The translations under genes and the position numbers were made by a program. From Nemertoderma westbladi (taxonomy: Eukaryota; Xenacoelomorpha; Nemertodermatida; Nemertodermatidae), in assembly GCA_032718475.1 (NCBI GenBank), contig JAUCBJ010008544.1:1-64000 (forward strand): a stretch of 64,000 nucleotides of DNA, read 5' to 3'. Below are positions 43,897 through 54,648 of the stretch, one piece after another. Every line of letters begins with the position of its first letter. Positions within the stretch are counted from its first letter, which is position 1. Under the pieces are notes generated by a model, which saw only the letters and a program-made list of their open reading frames with translations, searched no databases and had not been told where the DNA came from.

Positions 43897-45707
43897 GAAG
43901 CGAGTGGAAGGAAGGCTTGCGAGCCTACCGATTTGGATATTATATTTGGATATTATATTTGGATATTATATTTGGATATTTTATTTGGATATTTATATTG
44001 GACATACCTAAAGAGGTGAGGTCTCTATAGGGGTGTGTCCAACAGGCGGCGGCGGACTCGTGAGGGTCTGGGGGCACGTTAAATCAATATATAGTGCTAG
44101 GGAGTCACTGAAGGCCCTCGTGTCTAGCGAACCATGAATCGACATGGTGCCGTGGTTCCGTCTAGTCGGCCTGTTGCCGTACTGCCAGTCCTGTACACAG
44201 TAGGGGTGGTGGCATGGCGTGATTTGTGGTTCATGTGGCGTGAACTATGTTTTGTATGTGGGCGATCAGTGGCAGTTTGCTTGGGGCTTGGATGGGTTCC
44301 TTTGGCCATCAGCTGTTCCGTTTTTTTGATACTATATGTTATTGTCTCCATGTTCAGCTGATTGGTCTTTGGGATTTGTTCGGGTCTTTGAGCTTTCTGT
44401 TGCTGTGGGTACGTGAGTACATGTGATTGTATGTGTGGCCACTGCGAGTGAGTATGGGAACCCTTGCCAGTTGGTCCAGATGCCGCTGGTATTAGTAGGA
44501 CCATATCTCTACTGCGCCTCAGCATACTTTGTGCACACAAAGTTATTTTGCCCTGTCGGCAAAATAAGGTACTCTCGATTAGCCTGTTAGTCGATACAAT
44601 TTGTCCCCTCTGATTTGACCCCGATTTTGTCTTTACCGATTTTGTCTCTGTGTGTGCATGGTATGTGTTCGATTTGTGCTTACCGTTGTGTACTTGATTT
44701 CGTGAACATCTGTTGAGTACACGTGTACAGTGACTGGTAAGTGGTTACTTGTTCAGTAGCTTTTGAGCTACAGACAGTATTGTCTTTTCAATACTGCCGG
44801 CGAGGCAGGTGAAAACGTGTCAAAATTCCATGTTGGGTAGCGCAAGCCCATGTGGGACAAGACCGTCGGTTAGGCCCAAGGGCGACCTTGGTGCTCGATC
44901 GCTATCGACTGGTCCACCTGCCGGTTGACTCTTTGTTATACTTTGAGTTGGCTCAATGTACAGTCAGGCCACAGTAAGTTGACAGTAGCCGCCCATCTGG
45001 CTACACGTTCGACGAGCTGTGCCGGTGTGATCGGGGGACCGAAAACAGAACCCGGGAAGCATCGGACCACCCTCCGGCCCAGTCTGATAATAACAAGCAG
45101 TCAGACTGGCCCCAGGGGTGGTGGAAAGGTGTCCGCCTTGTGGGTGCGCCTCCGGGAGGAGCCCAGAAGGACACAAGCGTATGTTTGAATGTTGGGTTTG
45201 GAGGAGCGAGATATGGAAGGAAGGCTTGCGAGCCTACCGTTAGCAATTAGTGCTCAGGAGAAGATATCCAGACCAGCAGGACGAACTTTTTAGATCGTCA
45301 GGAGGACTCATTTGAAAGTTATTAGCGCATTATGTTTATATTATATTTGGACAGATTTAATTTGGTGAAGGTTTATTATGTATATTTACAATATATAAAG
45401 ATTTATCGAAAGAGTTTGATTTATTTGTTCGATTTGTTTTGATTTATTTGTTCTGATTTGTTTAATTTGTTTACCTTGATAACCGAAAGCCTTTTTTTGT
45501 ATTTTAGGCACTAAAGTTAATTCGTAAATTTGTATTTGTATGTACGATCGATTGTATTTACGCCGTATCTGCAATATTAAGTATGCAATAATTAGATAGT
45601 GATTATATTTTATATTTTAGGCCCTACCAGTAAATTTAGAAATAGTTTGTAGATATTTTATATTTTGATTGGTGAAAACAGTCTTACTTACTGTTTTCAT
45701 GGAGCGG
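43897..45707 (+). other. 3' non-coding region of the inner element
   Basis: Contains two palindromic motif copies (43910, 45219), five copies of a ~15-bp TTTGGATATTATATT repeat (43931-43995), and a hairpin TGAAAACAG/CTGTTTTCA (45673-45699) next to the purine-rich GGAGCGG that abuts the 3' LTR. A small hydrophobic ORF lies at 44134. Confidence 0.6.
44134..44361 (+). CDS. Possible 75-residue membrane peptide
   Basis: Not recognised. It begins MNRHGAVV, has a moderately hydrophobic stretch (PVAVLPVLYTVGVVAW) and a strongly hydrophobic C-terminal segment (WVPLAISCSVFLILYVIVSMF), long enough to cross a membrane as a tail anchor. It may be chance, as the ORF is short and there is no second copy to compare. 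Its only contextual support is its position between the second ORF and the 3' LTR, where envelope-type genes occur. Confidence 0.25.
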   Translation: MNRHGAVVPSSRPVAVLPVLYTVGVVAWRDLWFMWRELCFVCGRSVAVCLGLGWVPLAISCSVFLILYVIVSMFS

Positions 45708-47970
45708 TGATGAATTATTTCACTATAAGGTAGCATTTGTAGTTTAACTTTAACGTAAAAACTTTTGAAAATCCGACGTATTTTGATTAAGTTACAGTAA
45801 TGTAATATGCCTATTCATATTTGTACACATAAAACCCTTAGGTACTCTCGTGGCGTAGTGGTCAGATGGTTAAGGCGTTGGTTACATTACGTAGGTTACG
45901 AGTTCGAATCCCAGTCGGGAAATTTGTATTTTGGGGCCATTTATTTTCGTGTGGTGCTAATTGGTAGGCCAATGAGAAGCGTACAGCGTAGCGAATGATG
46001 AGCCAGGCCAATCATAGGGCATAAATTATCTTATTGCTCAAATGTGAGGCAGTGGAAAATTCTGTTAGGATTCCATGTCCCAGATTAGTGTAAGGGCCGG
46101 ACTGCGTTGAACGATGAGCTGGGCCAATCATAGAGCACGAAGCACTTCATTGCTCAATGGTGAAGCTGTGGAAAATTCTGTTTAGTTTCCATGTGCAATT
46201 TCTAGTATAAAAGGCCGGTTTGCCTTCGGTTATCACCTTCTCTGTTAATCATCCTGATTATCGTTTATTCTTGTAAAATTAGTTAATTCGGTTTCTTGTT
46301 GAAACTTTATTTGATAAATCCTTTTGTAAAACTGTAAATATACTGCAATTTCCTGACATGTTTTCTTTTGGTCCGACTTCGGGACAGCCGAACACCAGGG
46401 AGATGGCAGCCTAGATCGTTAGGCCGTAAGCAACGCAGGGAAGGGATGTCCACAACACGCTAGCGCCCACATTGGATCGACCGCGCACCCCCTTTGCCCC
46501 TTCGAAATGCTCAACTTGCTATGCAGCGCCCGCTTTGTGAGAAGGTAAGACTTTGTTCGACGCCCTTGCCCGCCGTAAGACCTATAGATCAGGGTAAGCG
46601 TGACACCGTACTGGACGCCGCAAATTTAGGATCAAATAATTATATCCAGACACCCCCCCCCCTTTGTCAAGTCCTACGAATCCCTGGGTTAACCTGTACT
46701 TCCTACAGGTGCGAACTATTGCCATTCGTCAGTACGCGAGTACATATTAGGTACGGACAGCATACGTTCCATAATTTAGTGATTCATAGCACTGACTGTT
46801 TGGTACCGGTTCGCTTTGTAGAACGTACATTAGTACCCCCCCCCCCCCCTGTCTGGAGTTAGCTATTTGATCAGGCAAGGAGCATTTCTGCTACCGGCAC
46901 ACTGCTTGGCCTAGGGAGGTTTATTAATATCCTACCGCGCCTTGCCACGTACTGATAGGTATTGCTGCTAACTACCGCAGCAACAAAGTTCTAGAATTAA
47001 ATTAGTATACCAGATCAGCTAACGTACGGTAGCGATTAACCCCTATTCTTATCTTACAACCAGAATCTGGTATTAGTGCCGATCACGGGTGTAGTTACTA
47101 ACACTGTGGTTGCCCATTGGGTTGTGGATAGGAAGGAGAGAGCTTTGACGTCATTCGTGAGTATAAAGTTCTACAAACGCGACTAGTTTATTTTAGTAGC
47201 TAGCGCACGGTATCATTTTAGTCAGAAAATCACTAAAACCTAGTAAAAGGAATTACACGAAATTGTTTTATTTGTAACACACCCACACACACACGCCCTA
47301 AAACATATCGCCCTTAAAGTTCTACTAGCTATAGCGTACTATACATTACTTTAGGTGGAAATTATCTGTATTTGTAAAATTAGGATCTGATTTAGTTGCG
47401 GCAAGATAAGGAGTATTTCACTTTCGTTATTAAACTGTTGTTTGTCTGGACAACGGTATTGTTACATTTAGGCCTGACCTTTTAGACTGATTTCGTACAG
47501 GGGGATCAGTTATTGTTACATTTAGGCACGACCTTTAGGCTGATTTCGACAGGGATGATCAGCATTGTTACACTAGGTCTGTTAACCACCTAGTTCGTAT
47601 ATAACCCATATAAATCACACCGCGGCAAGTTACTGTATTTAGGACTGTCAGTGATAGTTAGGATTCGCTGCGCGGGGATTGTTTTCCCGTGAGTTTGGTC
47701 TGTTACTGTAACTGTACATCTGCCTCACCGGTTAGAGGACAGGTATCCTTCTGTCTAGTACGTAGGCATTAGACCCGCTCACGTACATAGAATAGATACA
47801 AGGCTCTGTTCCTCGCCAGTAGTCGTTTGTGTACTATATCTGTTTGTTTAGATATCCTGGACTGGGATTTGTTGTCAGATACTGTACAAGCCCGTATACA
47901 TTACTAGAGTCTCATAGTAAGATACATCGTTACTAGGATCTGGTAAGCGGTATACTACTGGACCCTTACA
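45708..47970 (+). repeat. 3' LTR of the inner BEL/Pao element
   Basis: 2263 bp, nearly identical to 28453-30713. The TATA box is at 46206-46213 and the tRNA-like box pair at about 45844-45925. It ends GGACCCTTACA, followed by the right TSD copy. Confidence 0.95.
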
Positions 47971-47975
47971 GAAGG
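47971..47975. other. Target-site duplication GAAGG, right copy
   Basis: Identical to 28448-28452. It marks the right edge of the inner insertion. Confidence 0.95.
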
Positions 47976-50508
47976 CGTGCCTCCCGTTTCTGAATCTGAG
48001 TAGGACCTCGCTCCCTGAGTTGTAGATATTGGGACCCTCTAGCAGATAATCGTTTAGGCATTTGCCATTGGTCTTAGCCGATGCGTCAACTACCATCCGC
48101 AGTTTACCTTTCTTCGGGTCTAGAGCCACGTGAAGTGGTAGGTTATAGGTCCTGTCCGTGTTCAGTTCGTCGACCGGTAACTCCACGGCCCATCCTTTCT
48201 CGACGTACTTCCTTATTGTCTTATGGATGTACTCATCCTTTTCGGGGCTCCGTTTCAGCGTTTGCTTCAGTTTGCGAAGCCTCGTGAGTACCATCCTCTT
48301 GTTGTCAGGCAACGGTATCTTCGGCTGTTTCCATACCATGCCTATGGTGTACCGTCCCTCCTCACATCTCATGGACTCCTTCACACTTTGTATTGCCTGT
48401 TTATCTTCTACCGAGGTTCCGACCCCGGTCTCTTTCAATCCCTCAAAGTCCTGCCAAAGTAGTCTCCTGAGCTGCTCCTCCGCTCCTTCATCTTCCATCT
48501 CCCTCATAGTTCCCGCGAACATGCACCCTGATGTCTCCGACATCCTAAACGGAATCTTGGTCCTGATCGGGCTGCTTAGCGTCCACCCGAATGATGTTAA
48601 AATTGCCACCGGGTCACGCTATCCGTCTTTGCCGAAGACAGTCTGCATTCTCTCGTGGGCCGTCGGGCAGTCCATTCCTACTATAATGGATACCTTCCTA
48701 ACGTCCACCTCTGGTATTGAGAAATCGATACCATCCAGGAATCTATATTGTTCGACTTCGATGTTGGTTGGTCGCCTGGCGTTGATATTTATCGACTCTA
48801 TCACCTGGATGGGGTCGATGGTCGCCCCATAGTCGCATCCCGGTGCTATCGCTGCTATCGCGCACACTATCTACTTGGCCTCGTCTTCAATCCTATCTCT
48901 TCGGCCACCCAATTCTCGACCAATGTGAAGGCTGCTCCACTGTCGACCAGCATTAACGTGGTTACTGATCGATCGCCTTCTCCGATCACCCTCACTGGCA
49001 CTACCCCGAGTAGCACCATTCCTCTCTTCTTCGCCCCTACAGTGCTTGTCGCCATTGTCTGGCCTTTGCCTTGACCAAACTTAACTGGTGTTTCTTTACA
49101 CTCCTCAACCTTGTGTCCCCCTATCACACATCGGTGACAAATTCCATTCTTATCCGCATAGGCTTTCCGGTCCTGTTCGGGTAACGCCTGCCAATGCTTA
49201 CAGTACATGGTCTTATGGGTTCCGTCTTTATATAATTGACATTCATATTCTGGGTTATAGCGTTCCCTATATAACCCTACACTTATTGCGCGTAGGTTTA
49301 CATCTACCGGCTTAGTGTTTTGGTTATTTGGCCTACTGGGTGTGTTGGGGTTATATTTGTTCATGTTGTTATTTTTTCCCCGTTCGTGCCACAGTTTGGC
49401 CCCACTTCCGGCTATCTGTGGACTTGCAGTCCCCTGTGTCGCCGCGTATGGTAGGGCTTGTCTTAATTTTGGAAACGCATTCGCCGCGTTATGCTCTATC
49501 CGTAATATGCTGTAACCGTACGGTTACACCAGTCTTGGGTCTGTCGTCCGGTCCCTGTAAGTGGGGTATCAACAAACGTTTCCATAACTTCTGGCTCCCC
49601 GTAAACACTACCCGAGCCAGCCTCACTCTCTGATAGCCCCAACTGCGCCAGTTCTAGTCGGCGCTTCTGTTTGGCCTGATATTGCATAAGCCCCCTTAGC
49701 CAGGCATGCATATCATCCCACACACGCTTTCCCGTTCTCTCTCTCTCTATCCTCTCGCAAACTCTGGTTCGCTAACTCTGTTTCTCTCGCCACCCGCTCT
49801 CTACGTTCATTTGTTTCTCTCGTTTCTCGCTCTTTGCACTCCTCTTTCTCCCTCTTGTGCTCCTCTTTCTCCCTCTCTTCTCGCTCCTTGCGCTCCTCTT
49901 TCTCCCTCTCTTCTCGCTCCTTGCGCTCCTCTTTCTCCCTCTCTTCTTGCTCCCTACAGTTCCTGGCCACCCTCTCGACTCTCTCTTTACACTCCCTCGC
50001 CAACTCTCTCTCTTTCTCTAGCAACGCAGCTCCCTCTTCCAACTACCTCTCTAACTCTTTCTGGTCTATTTCTAACACCCTTCTTACTTTTGCGGAGGAT
50101 GTAGCGGACTTGTTGGTCGCGACGGACTCCCGTCGCCTCTCTGTCCTACTAACTTTCCCCCGCTTTCTGGGGTCCTCGCTAACCGACGAGACCGAATCCT
50201 CGGGGTTAATCTCGGATTCGCCTTCGTGCGGGTCTGCCCAACCCACTAACTTAATTCCCCTAGCATCCACTAAATACGGCCCTATGTACACAACTTGGGG
50301 CTCCATAATCCCGGATCGCCACAGTTCAAATATTTCGGTGGCGACCCCCCTCGCTCTCTCACTGGCTAGTTCTCCCTGTCCGAAGCGAACTAGGTATGTA
50401 AAATGTTTATTCGACTCACCTAGTCGCCGACTCAACTTCCCTTGGTCTATCTTTACTCCTTCCCTGGCCTCCTTAAGTTGCTTCTTTGTTGCGTTGTAGG
50501 CTCATCGG
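47971..50508 (-). pseudogene. Outer BEL/Pao gag, protease and RT N-terminus
   Basis: Reading from 50508 down: a charged coiled-coil gag (EEREKEERKEREE-type repeats around 49830-49960) interrupted by an in-frame TAG at 50045-50043. Further on come zinc knuckles (CHRCVIGGHKVEEC near 49110), a retropepsin DSG motif (near 48945) and a frameshift near 48867. The N-terminal part of reverse transcriptase follows (LPLHVALDPKKGKLRMVVD, LLEGPN). It stops at the insertion point 47975, and its reading continues at 28452 on the other side of the inner element. The start of gag is uncertain: the frame is closed by a TGA near 50508 and an overlapping ORF in another frame (50644-50453) hints at one more frameshift. 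Confidence 0.85.
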
Positions 50509-52060
50509 AGCCGGTCACAGGTTCCGACGTCCTCGTCGCCGACCTCTCCTCCTCCCCTCCTGGTTCGGCGTCGTACCGGCGGCCCCACCTTCGCCGTTCC
50601 GGTGGGCCGTCCGTCGCCCTCGGCCTGTGGCTGGCCGGCGACATCGGTACTACGAGCGCCGTTGTGCATCGACTCCTCCTCCTGTTGTGGTAGACGGCCG
50701 CCCTCCGCTTGGGCTACCGGATCGTTCCTTTCCGGCGAGTCCGGTGTTGCGGGTCGATACCGTCGCGGTGTAAAAGCTTTTGCGGATATAACCAGTCATT
50801 TTTCTCCGTAATGAACTGTTTAGTTGTTTTAGCGGACATAACAAGCCATTTTCTGCCGCAATATGCCTAATACTCTAAAAGACTGGAACTCCGATGACGA
50901 AATCTGTCAGCTGGTTTACTGTACACGTGGAGCCTCTCTTTGTTCAGGCTCGGCCAATCAGAGCGATTTTCATTTAATCTTGCACAGAGGCCTACGGAAA
51001 ACCGCGCAATGCATTACGGTCTTTGTTTACCTTTCTGAGCGAGAACAACTGCTTGGAAATTCTTCTGTACTTCTGTGTTGGAAGTTTCAGACTTTGGCCA
51101 ACATTAGACGGCTTTGATTATAAGAACGTAAATCTATTATCCTGTCAACTTGTCAACTGGCTGACTGCACTGTGCAACTGTGCAACAAACCATAACAACT
51201 GCACCTGGCTGCAACTGCGGTACCGACATACTGACTTTCACCACATTATTTTACTTCTGTTTACTGTCTGTTATTAATGGTTATATGTTGATGGATATGT
51301 TGTTATATTTGGAGAATATCGATAAATAATCATAAAACCCCTATCTTCTTGATTACTGAAGGTAAGAGGGACCTGTTACCAGTAGCAATTGCGACTTACA
51401 TTACAGTGGTTTTAGTGTGCATTAAATGCTATTTCATAATCCCTACATGTGTCAGTTGCTATCCTCCTTATATATGGTTAAATTCAGTGACGGTCGGCAG
51501 ATCAGTGTGCAGCAGTGTGAAGTCGTATGCAGCAGTGTGACAGATAATAAAGCATCTCCTAAGGAATGCGCTATTTACGAAAATCAGTAGCCATCTCGTT
51601 GTGTTTAGTATAAGTCATAACTCTGTTTTATACTTAAAGCGCCACGTCCTAAAGGAACTGTTGATATTTCCCCGAAAGTGAATAATATTGTCAGAGATTA
51701 TAAAGTAACGATCAATCGAATAATACAGTAGGTCTGCAACGCAATAACTTCGAAGCACCCGAATCCAGTCTCCCTTAACTGTGGGTGAATGATCGCGCAT
51801 AGACTGACTTCGGCTAATGTTACTTCATGTGCATTAAATAATTGTTATAGGCTAAAGTCGATTTATAAACAAGAAGACACCTAAAATTGGCAGGTTAAAC
51901 TGCTAAAGGTCTGAAAGCGCGAACACGTGGATCGTTTCGTTCGTATCGTCCGGGGTCCGCGGCGGTGTCGTCTCTCCCTTTAGATTTCGGGCTTCGCTCA
52001 TCCTTTAGTCTTTGATGGTGGCTGGCAGTCACAGCTTTAGCAGTTGTCTGATTTTCGTAC
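50509..52060 (-). other. 5' leader region of the outer element
   Basis: Lies between the 5' LTR and the readable gag. A GC-rich, Pro/Arg-coding stretch at 50500-50760 may be the decayed gag N-terminus. The rest shows no gene. No clear primer-binding site was recognised next to the LTR. Confidence 0.5.
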
Positions 52061-52646
52061 TGTGATGGGATCAGGGGATCCCGACCGGTTAGTTTTTGTT
52101 ACGCGTCGCCGCTCGTTGTTATGAGAAAAGGATATTACAGTAGTTAGTTGTTGTTCTGATATTGTTAATGCAAATCACCAAATATAATATAATAGCAAGA
52201 AATATATATGTAATGTTAATGAATAAGATATAATAGCGTTGTACCGGTAGTAGCGGTGACGGTACGAAAATGTCACCTAACTGCACTAATTAATGACTGA
52301 GTAAACTGAACAACCGACCGGTAGCAGGACGATATATATGTATATAAATAGTACACTACTACGACCTTCGTCCAGTGGATACTCTCCCCCCTGCTCTCAT
52401 TGGCTGTTGGCCCACTTCACGCCTCTCACCTCTGTGGGAGTGCTTCCCCCCCGCTGCTGTTACTTTCCCTCTCCCAAGAGGTTTGACCTATTACCCCTTT
52501 TGTGTGGCTCTTTGGGGCCTTATGTTGTGCCCGTTATTGGGGGTGATACGAGGTTGATTGTAATCAACCTCGTACTCCCCAATATTGCTTAAAACGCCAC
52601 TTCCCAACTTTATGGGGTCGGTGGGGCGGAATTGAATCCGCTCACA
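52061..52646 (-). repeat. 5' LTR of the outer BEL/Pao element
   Basis: 586 bp. On the minus strand a CCAAT motif (about 52396-52404) precedes a TATA-like ATATATAC stretch (about 52332-52350), in the right order for a promoter of this orientation. The 13-bp LTR hairpin is kept (about 52551-52578). Confidence 0.93.
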
Positions 52647-53519
52647 TCGGGTAACAGATAGGTGTAGCGCCTACCCCTAACTTCAGGTGACAGATAGGTG
52701 TAGCCCCCACCCCTAACTTCGGGTAACAGATAGGTGTAGCCCCCACCCCTAACTTCGGGTAACAGATAGGTGTAGCGCCCACCCCTAACTTCGGGTAACA
52801 GATAGGTGTAGCCCCCACCCCTAACTTCGGGTAACAGATAGGTGTAGCCCCCACCCCTAACTTCGGGTAACAGATAGGTGTAGCGCCCACCCCTAACTTC
52901 GGGTAACAGATAGGTCTAGCCCCCACCCCTAACTTCGGGCAACAGATAGGTGTAGCCCCCACCCCTAACTTCGGGTAACAGATAGGTGTAGCCCCCACCC
53001 CTAACTTCGGGTAACAGATAGGAGTAGCCCCCACCCCTAACTTCGGGTAACAGATAGGAGTAGCTAGCCCCCACCCCTAACTTCGGGTAACGGATAGGAG
53101 TAGCTAGCCCCCACCCCTAACTTCAGGTAACAGATAGGAGTAGCCCCCACCCCTAACTTCGGGTAACAGATAGGAGTAGCCCCCACCCCTAACTTCGGGT
53201 AACAGATAGGAGTAGCCCCCCACCCCTAACTTCGGGTAACAGATAGGAGTAGCTAGCCCCCACCCCTAACTTCGGGTAACGGATAGGAGTAGCTAGCCCC
53301 CACCCCTAACTTCGGGTAACAGATAGGTGCAGCCCCCACCCCTAACTTCGGGTAACAGATAGGTGTAGCCCCCCACCCCTAACTTCGGGTAGCAGATAGG
53401 TGTAGCGCCCACCCCTACCCTCGGGTAGCAGATAGGTGTAGCGCCCACCCCTAACTTCGGGTAACAGATAGGTGTAGCGCCCACCCCTAACTTCGGGTAA
53501 CAGATAGGTGTAGCCCTCA
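52647..53519 (-). repeat. 36-bp minisatellite, right half
   Basis: Continuation of the array at 22147-23437, about 24 copies. Several units here have an extra AGCTAG insertion (GTAGCTAGCCCCC), showing local homogenisation separate from the left half. Confidence 0.95.
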
Positions 53520-53580
53520 CATGTCATGTGACATGTCATGTCATGTGTCACATGTGTCACACATGTCATGTCATGTCGTC
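53520..53580. repeat. CATGTCATG palindromic microsatellite
   Basis: Self-complementary run of ACATGTCATGTGACATGTC type. It links the 36-bp and 42-bp arrays. Confidence 0.8.
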
Positions 53581-53630
53581 TGTCGCGGTGTGAATTTATA
53601 ATTTGTACGGCGCGCATCCGATTAGTATTC

Positions 53631-54640
53631 CAACAAGGGTGTGTGGAGTGTACGTGTGCCCCCCAACCCCCCCAACAAGGGTGTATGGAGTGTACGTGTG
53701 CCCCCCAACCCCCCCAACAAGGGTGTGTGGAGTGTACGTGTGCCCCCCAACCCCCCCAACAAGGGTGTGTGGAGTGTACGTGTGCCCCCCAACCCCCCCA
53801 ACAAGGGTGTATGGAGTGTACGTGTGCCCCCCAACCCCCCCAACAAGGGTGTGTGGAGTGTACGTGTGCCCCCCAACCCCCCCAACAAGGGTGTATGGAG
53901 TGTACGTGTGCCCCCCAACCCCCCCAACAAGGGTGTATGGAGTGTACGTGTTCCCCCCAACCCCCCCAACAAGGGTGTGTGGAGTGTACGTGTGCCCCCC
54001 AACCCCCCCAACAAGGGTGTATGGAGTGTACGTGTGCCCCCCAACCCCCCCAACAAGGGTGTGTGGAGTGTACGTGTGCCCCCCAACCCCCCCAACAAGG
54101 GTGTATGGAGTGTACGTGTTCCCCCCAACCCCCCCAACAAGGGTGTGTGGAGTGTACGTGTTCCCCCCAACCCCCCCAACAAGGGTGTGTGGAGTGTACG
54201 TGTGCCCCCCAACCCCCCCCAACAAGGGTGTATGGAGTGTACGTGTTCCCCCCAACCCCCCCAACAAGGGTGTGTGGAGTGTACGTGTTCCCCCCAACCC
54301 CCCCAACAAGGGTGTATGGAGTGTACGTGTGCCCCCCAACCCCCCCAACAAGGGTGTATGGAGTGTACGTGTGCCCCCCAACCCCCCCAACAAGGGTGTA
54401 TGGAGTGTACGTGTTCCCCCCAACCCCCCCCAACAAGGGTGTATGGAGTGTACGTGTTCCCCCCAACCCCCCCAACAAGGGTGTATGGAGTGTACGTGTT
54501 CCCCCCAACCCCCCCAACAAGGGTGTGTGGAGTGTACGTGTTCCCCCCAACCCCCCCAACAAGGGTGTGTGGAGTGTACGTGTTCCCCCAACCCCCCCAA
54601 CAAGGGTGTGTGGAGTGTACGTGTTCCCCCCAACCCCCCA
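53631..54640. repeat. 42-bp minisatellite with G-rich minus strand
   Basis: About 24 copies of CAACAAGGGTGTRTGGAGTG followed by TACGTGTKCCCCCCAACCCCCC. Each minus-strand unit has GGGGGGTTGGGGGG, a strong candidate for G-quadruplex formation. The unit is a multiple of 3 and has no stops in most frames, so several frames on both strands are open through the array; not coding. Confidence 0.95.
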
Positions 54641-54648
54641 CCCCTTAA

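Larger units (their letters stand above)
32360..45239 (+). repeat. Ten dispersed copies of a palindromic motif (core AGGCTTGCGAGCCT)
   Basis: Full form GGAAGGCTTGCGAGCCTACC plus usually GA. Copies start at 32360, 33409, 35949, 36027, 36105, 38814, 40752, 42458, 43910 and 45219. Within ORFs they occur in three registers: EGSRAYQ (32360), WKACEP/WKAREP (33409, 42458) and GRLASLP/GRPVGLP (35949, 36027, 36105, 38814). Three copies are non-coding (40752, 43910, 45219). The copy at 38814 reads AGGCCCGTGGGCCT, changing both arms together and keeping the stem. Copies at 32360 and 42458 have CGCG in the centre, making the palindrome perfect. None seen in the LTRs or the outer element. Confidence 0.95.
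28453..47970 (+). mobile_element. Inner 19.5-kb BEL/Pao LTR retrotransposon, apparently intact
   Basis: Structure: 5' LTR 28453-30713, leader 30714-31634, gag-pol 31635-40400, spacer, second large ORF 41137-43896, 1.8-kb spacer, purine-rich GGAGCGG, 3' LTR 45708-47970, all within a perfect 5-bp TSD (GAAGG). The LTRs are TG...CA, 2.26 kb, and differ by about four substitutions plus several 1-nt indels by eye. Both large frames are open. The total is well above the 5-10 kb usual for BEL/Pao elements. Excess length comes from the long LTRs, a long gag, a low-complexity insert in pol, and the second ORF. Confidence 0.95.
23438..52646 (-). mobile_element. Outer BEL/Pao LTR retrotransposon (decayed, split by a nested element)
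   Basis: Direct LTRs at 23438-24029 and 52061-52646 start TGTGA and end CTCACA. The 5-bp TSD TCGGG lies at 23433-23437 and 52647-52651, inside the 36-bp minisatellite. Coding runs on the minus strand: gag, zinc knuckle, protease and the start of reverse transcriptase at about 50508-47971, then the rest of reverse transcriptase, RNase H and integrase at 28452-25543. The 19.5-kb inner element sits between the halves; without it and one TSD copy the outer element is about 9.7 kb. Several frameshifts and an in-frame stop make it defective. Confidence 0.93.

Noticed and set aside
53631-54640. Interstitial telomere repeat
   Set aside because: G-rich, but the unit is 42 bp and does not contain TTAGGG-type repeats.
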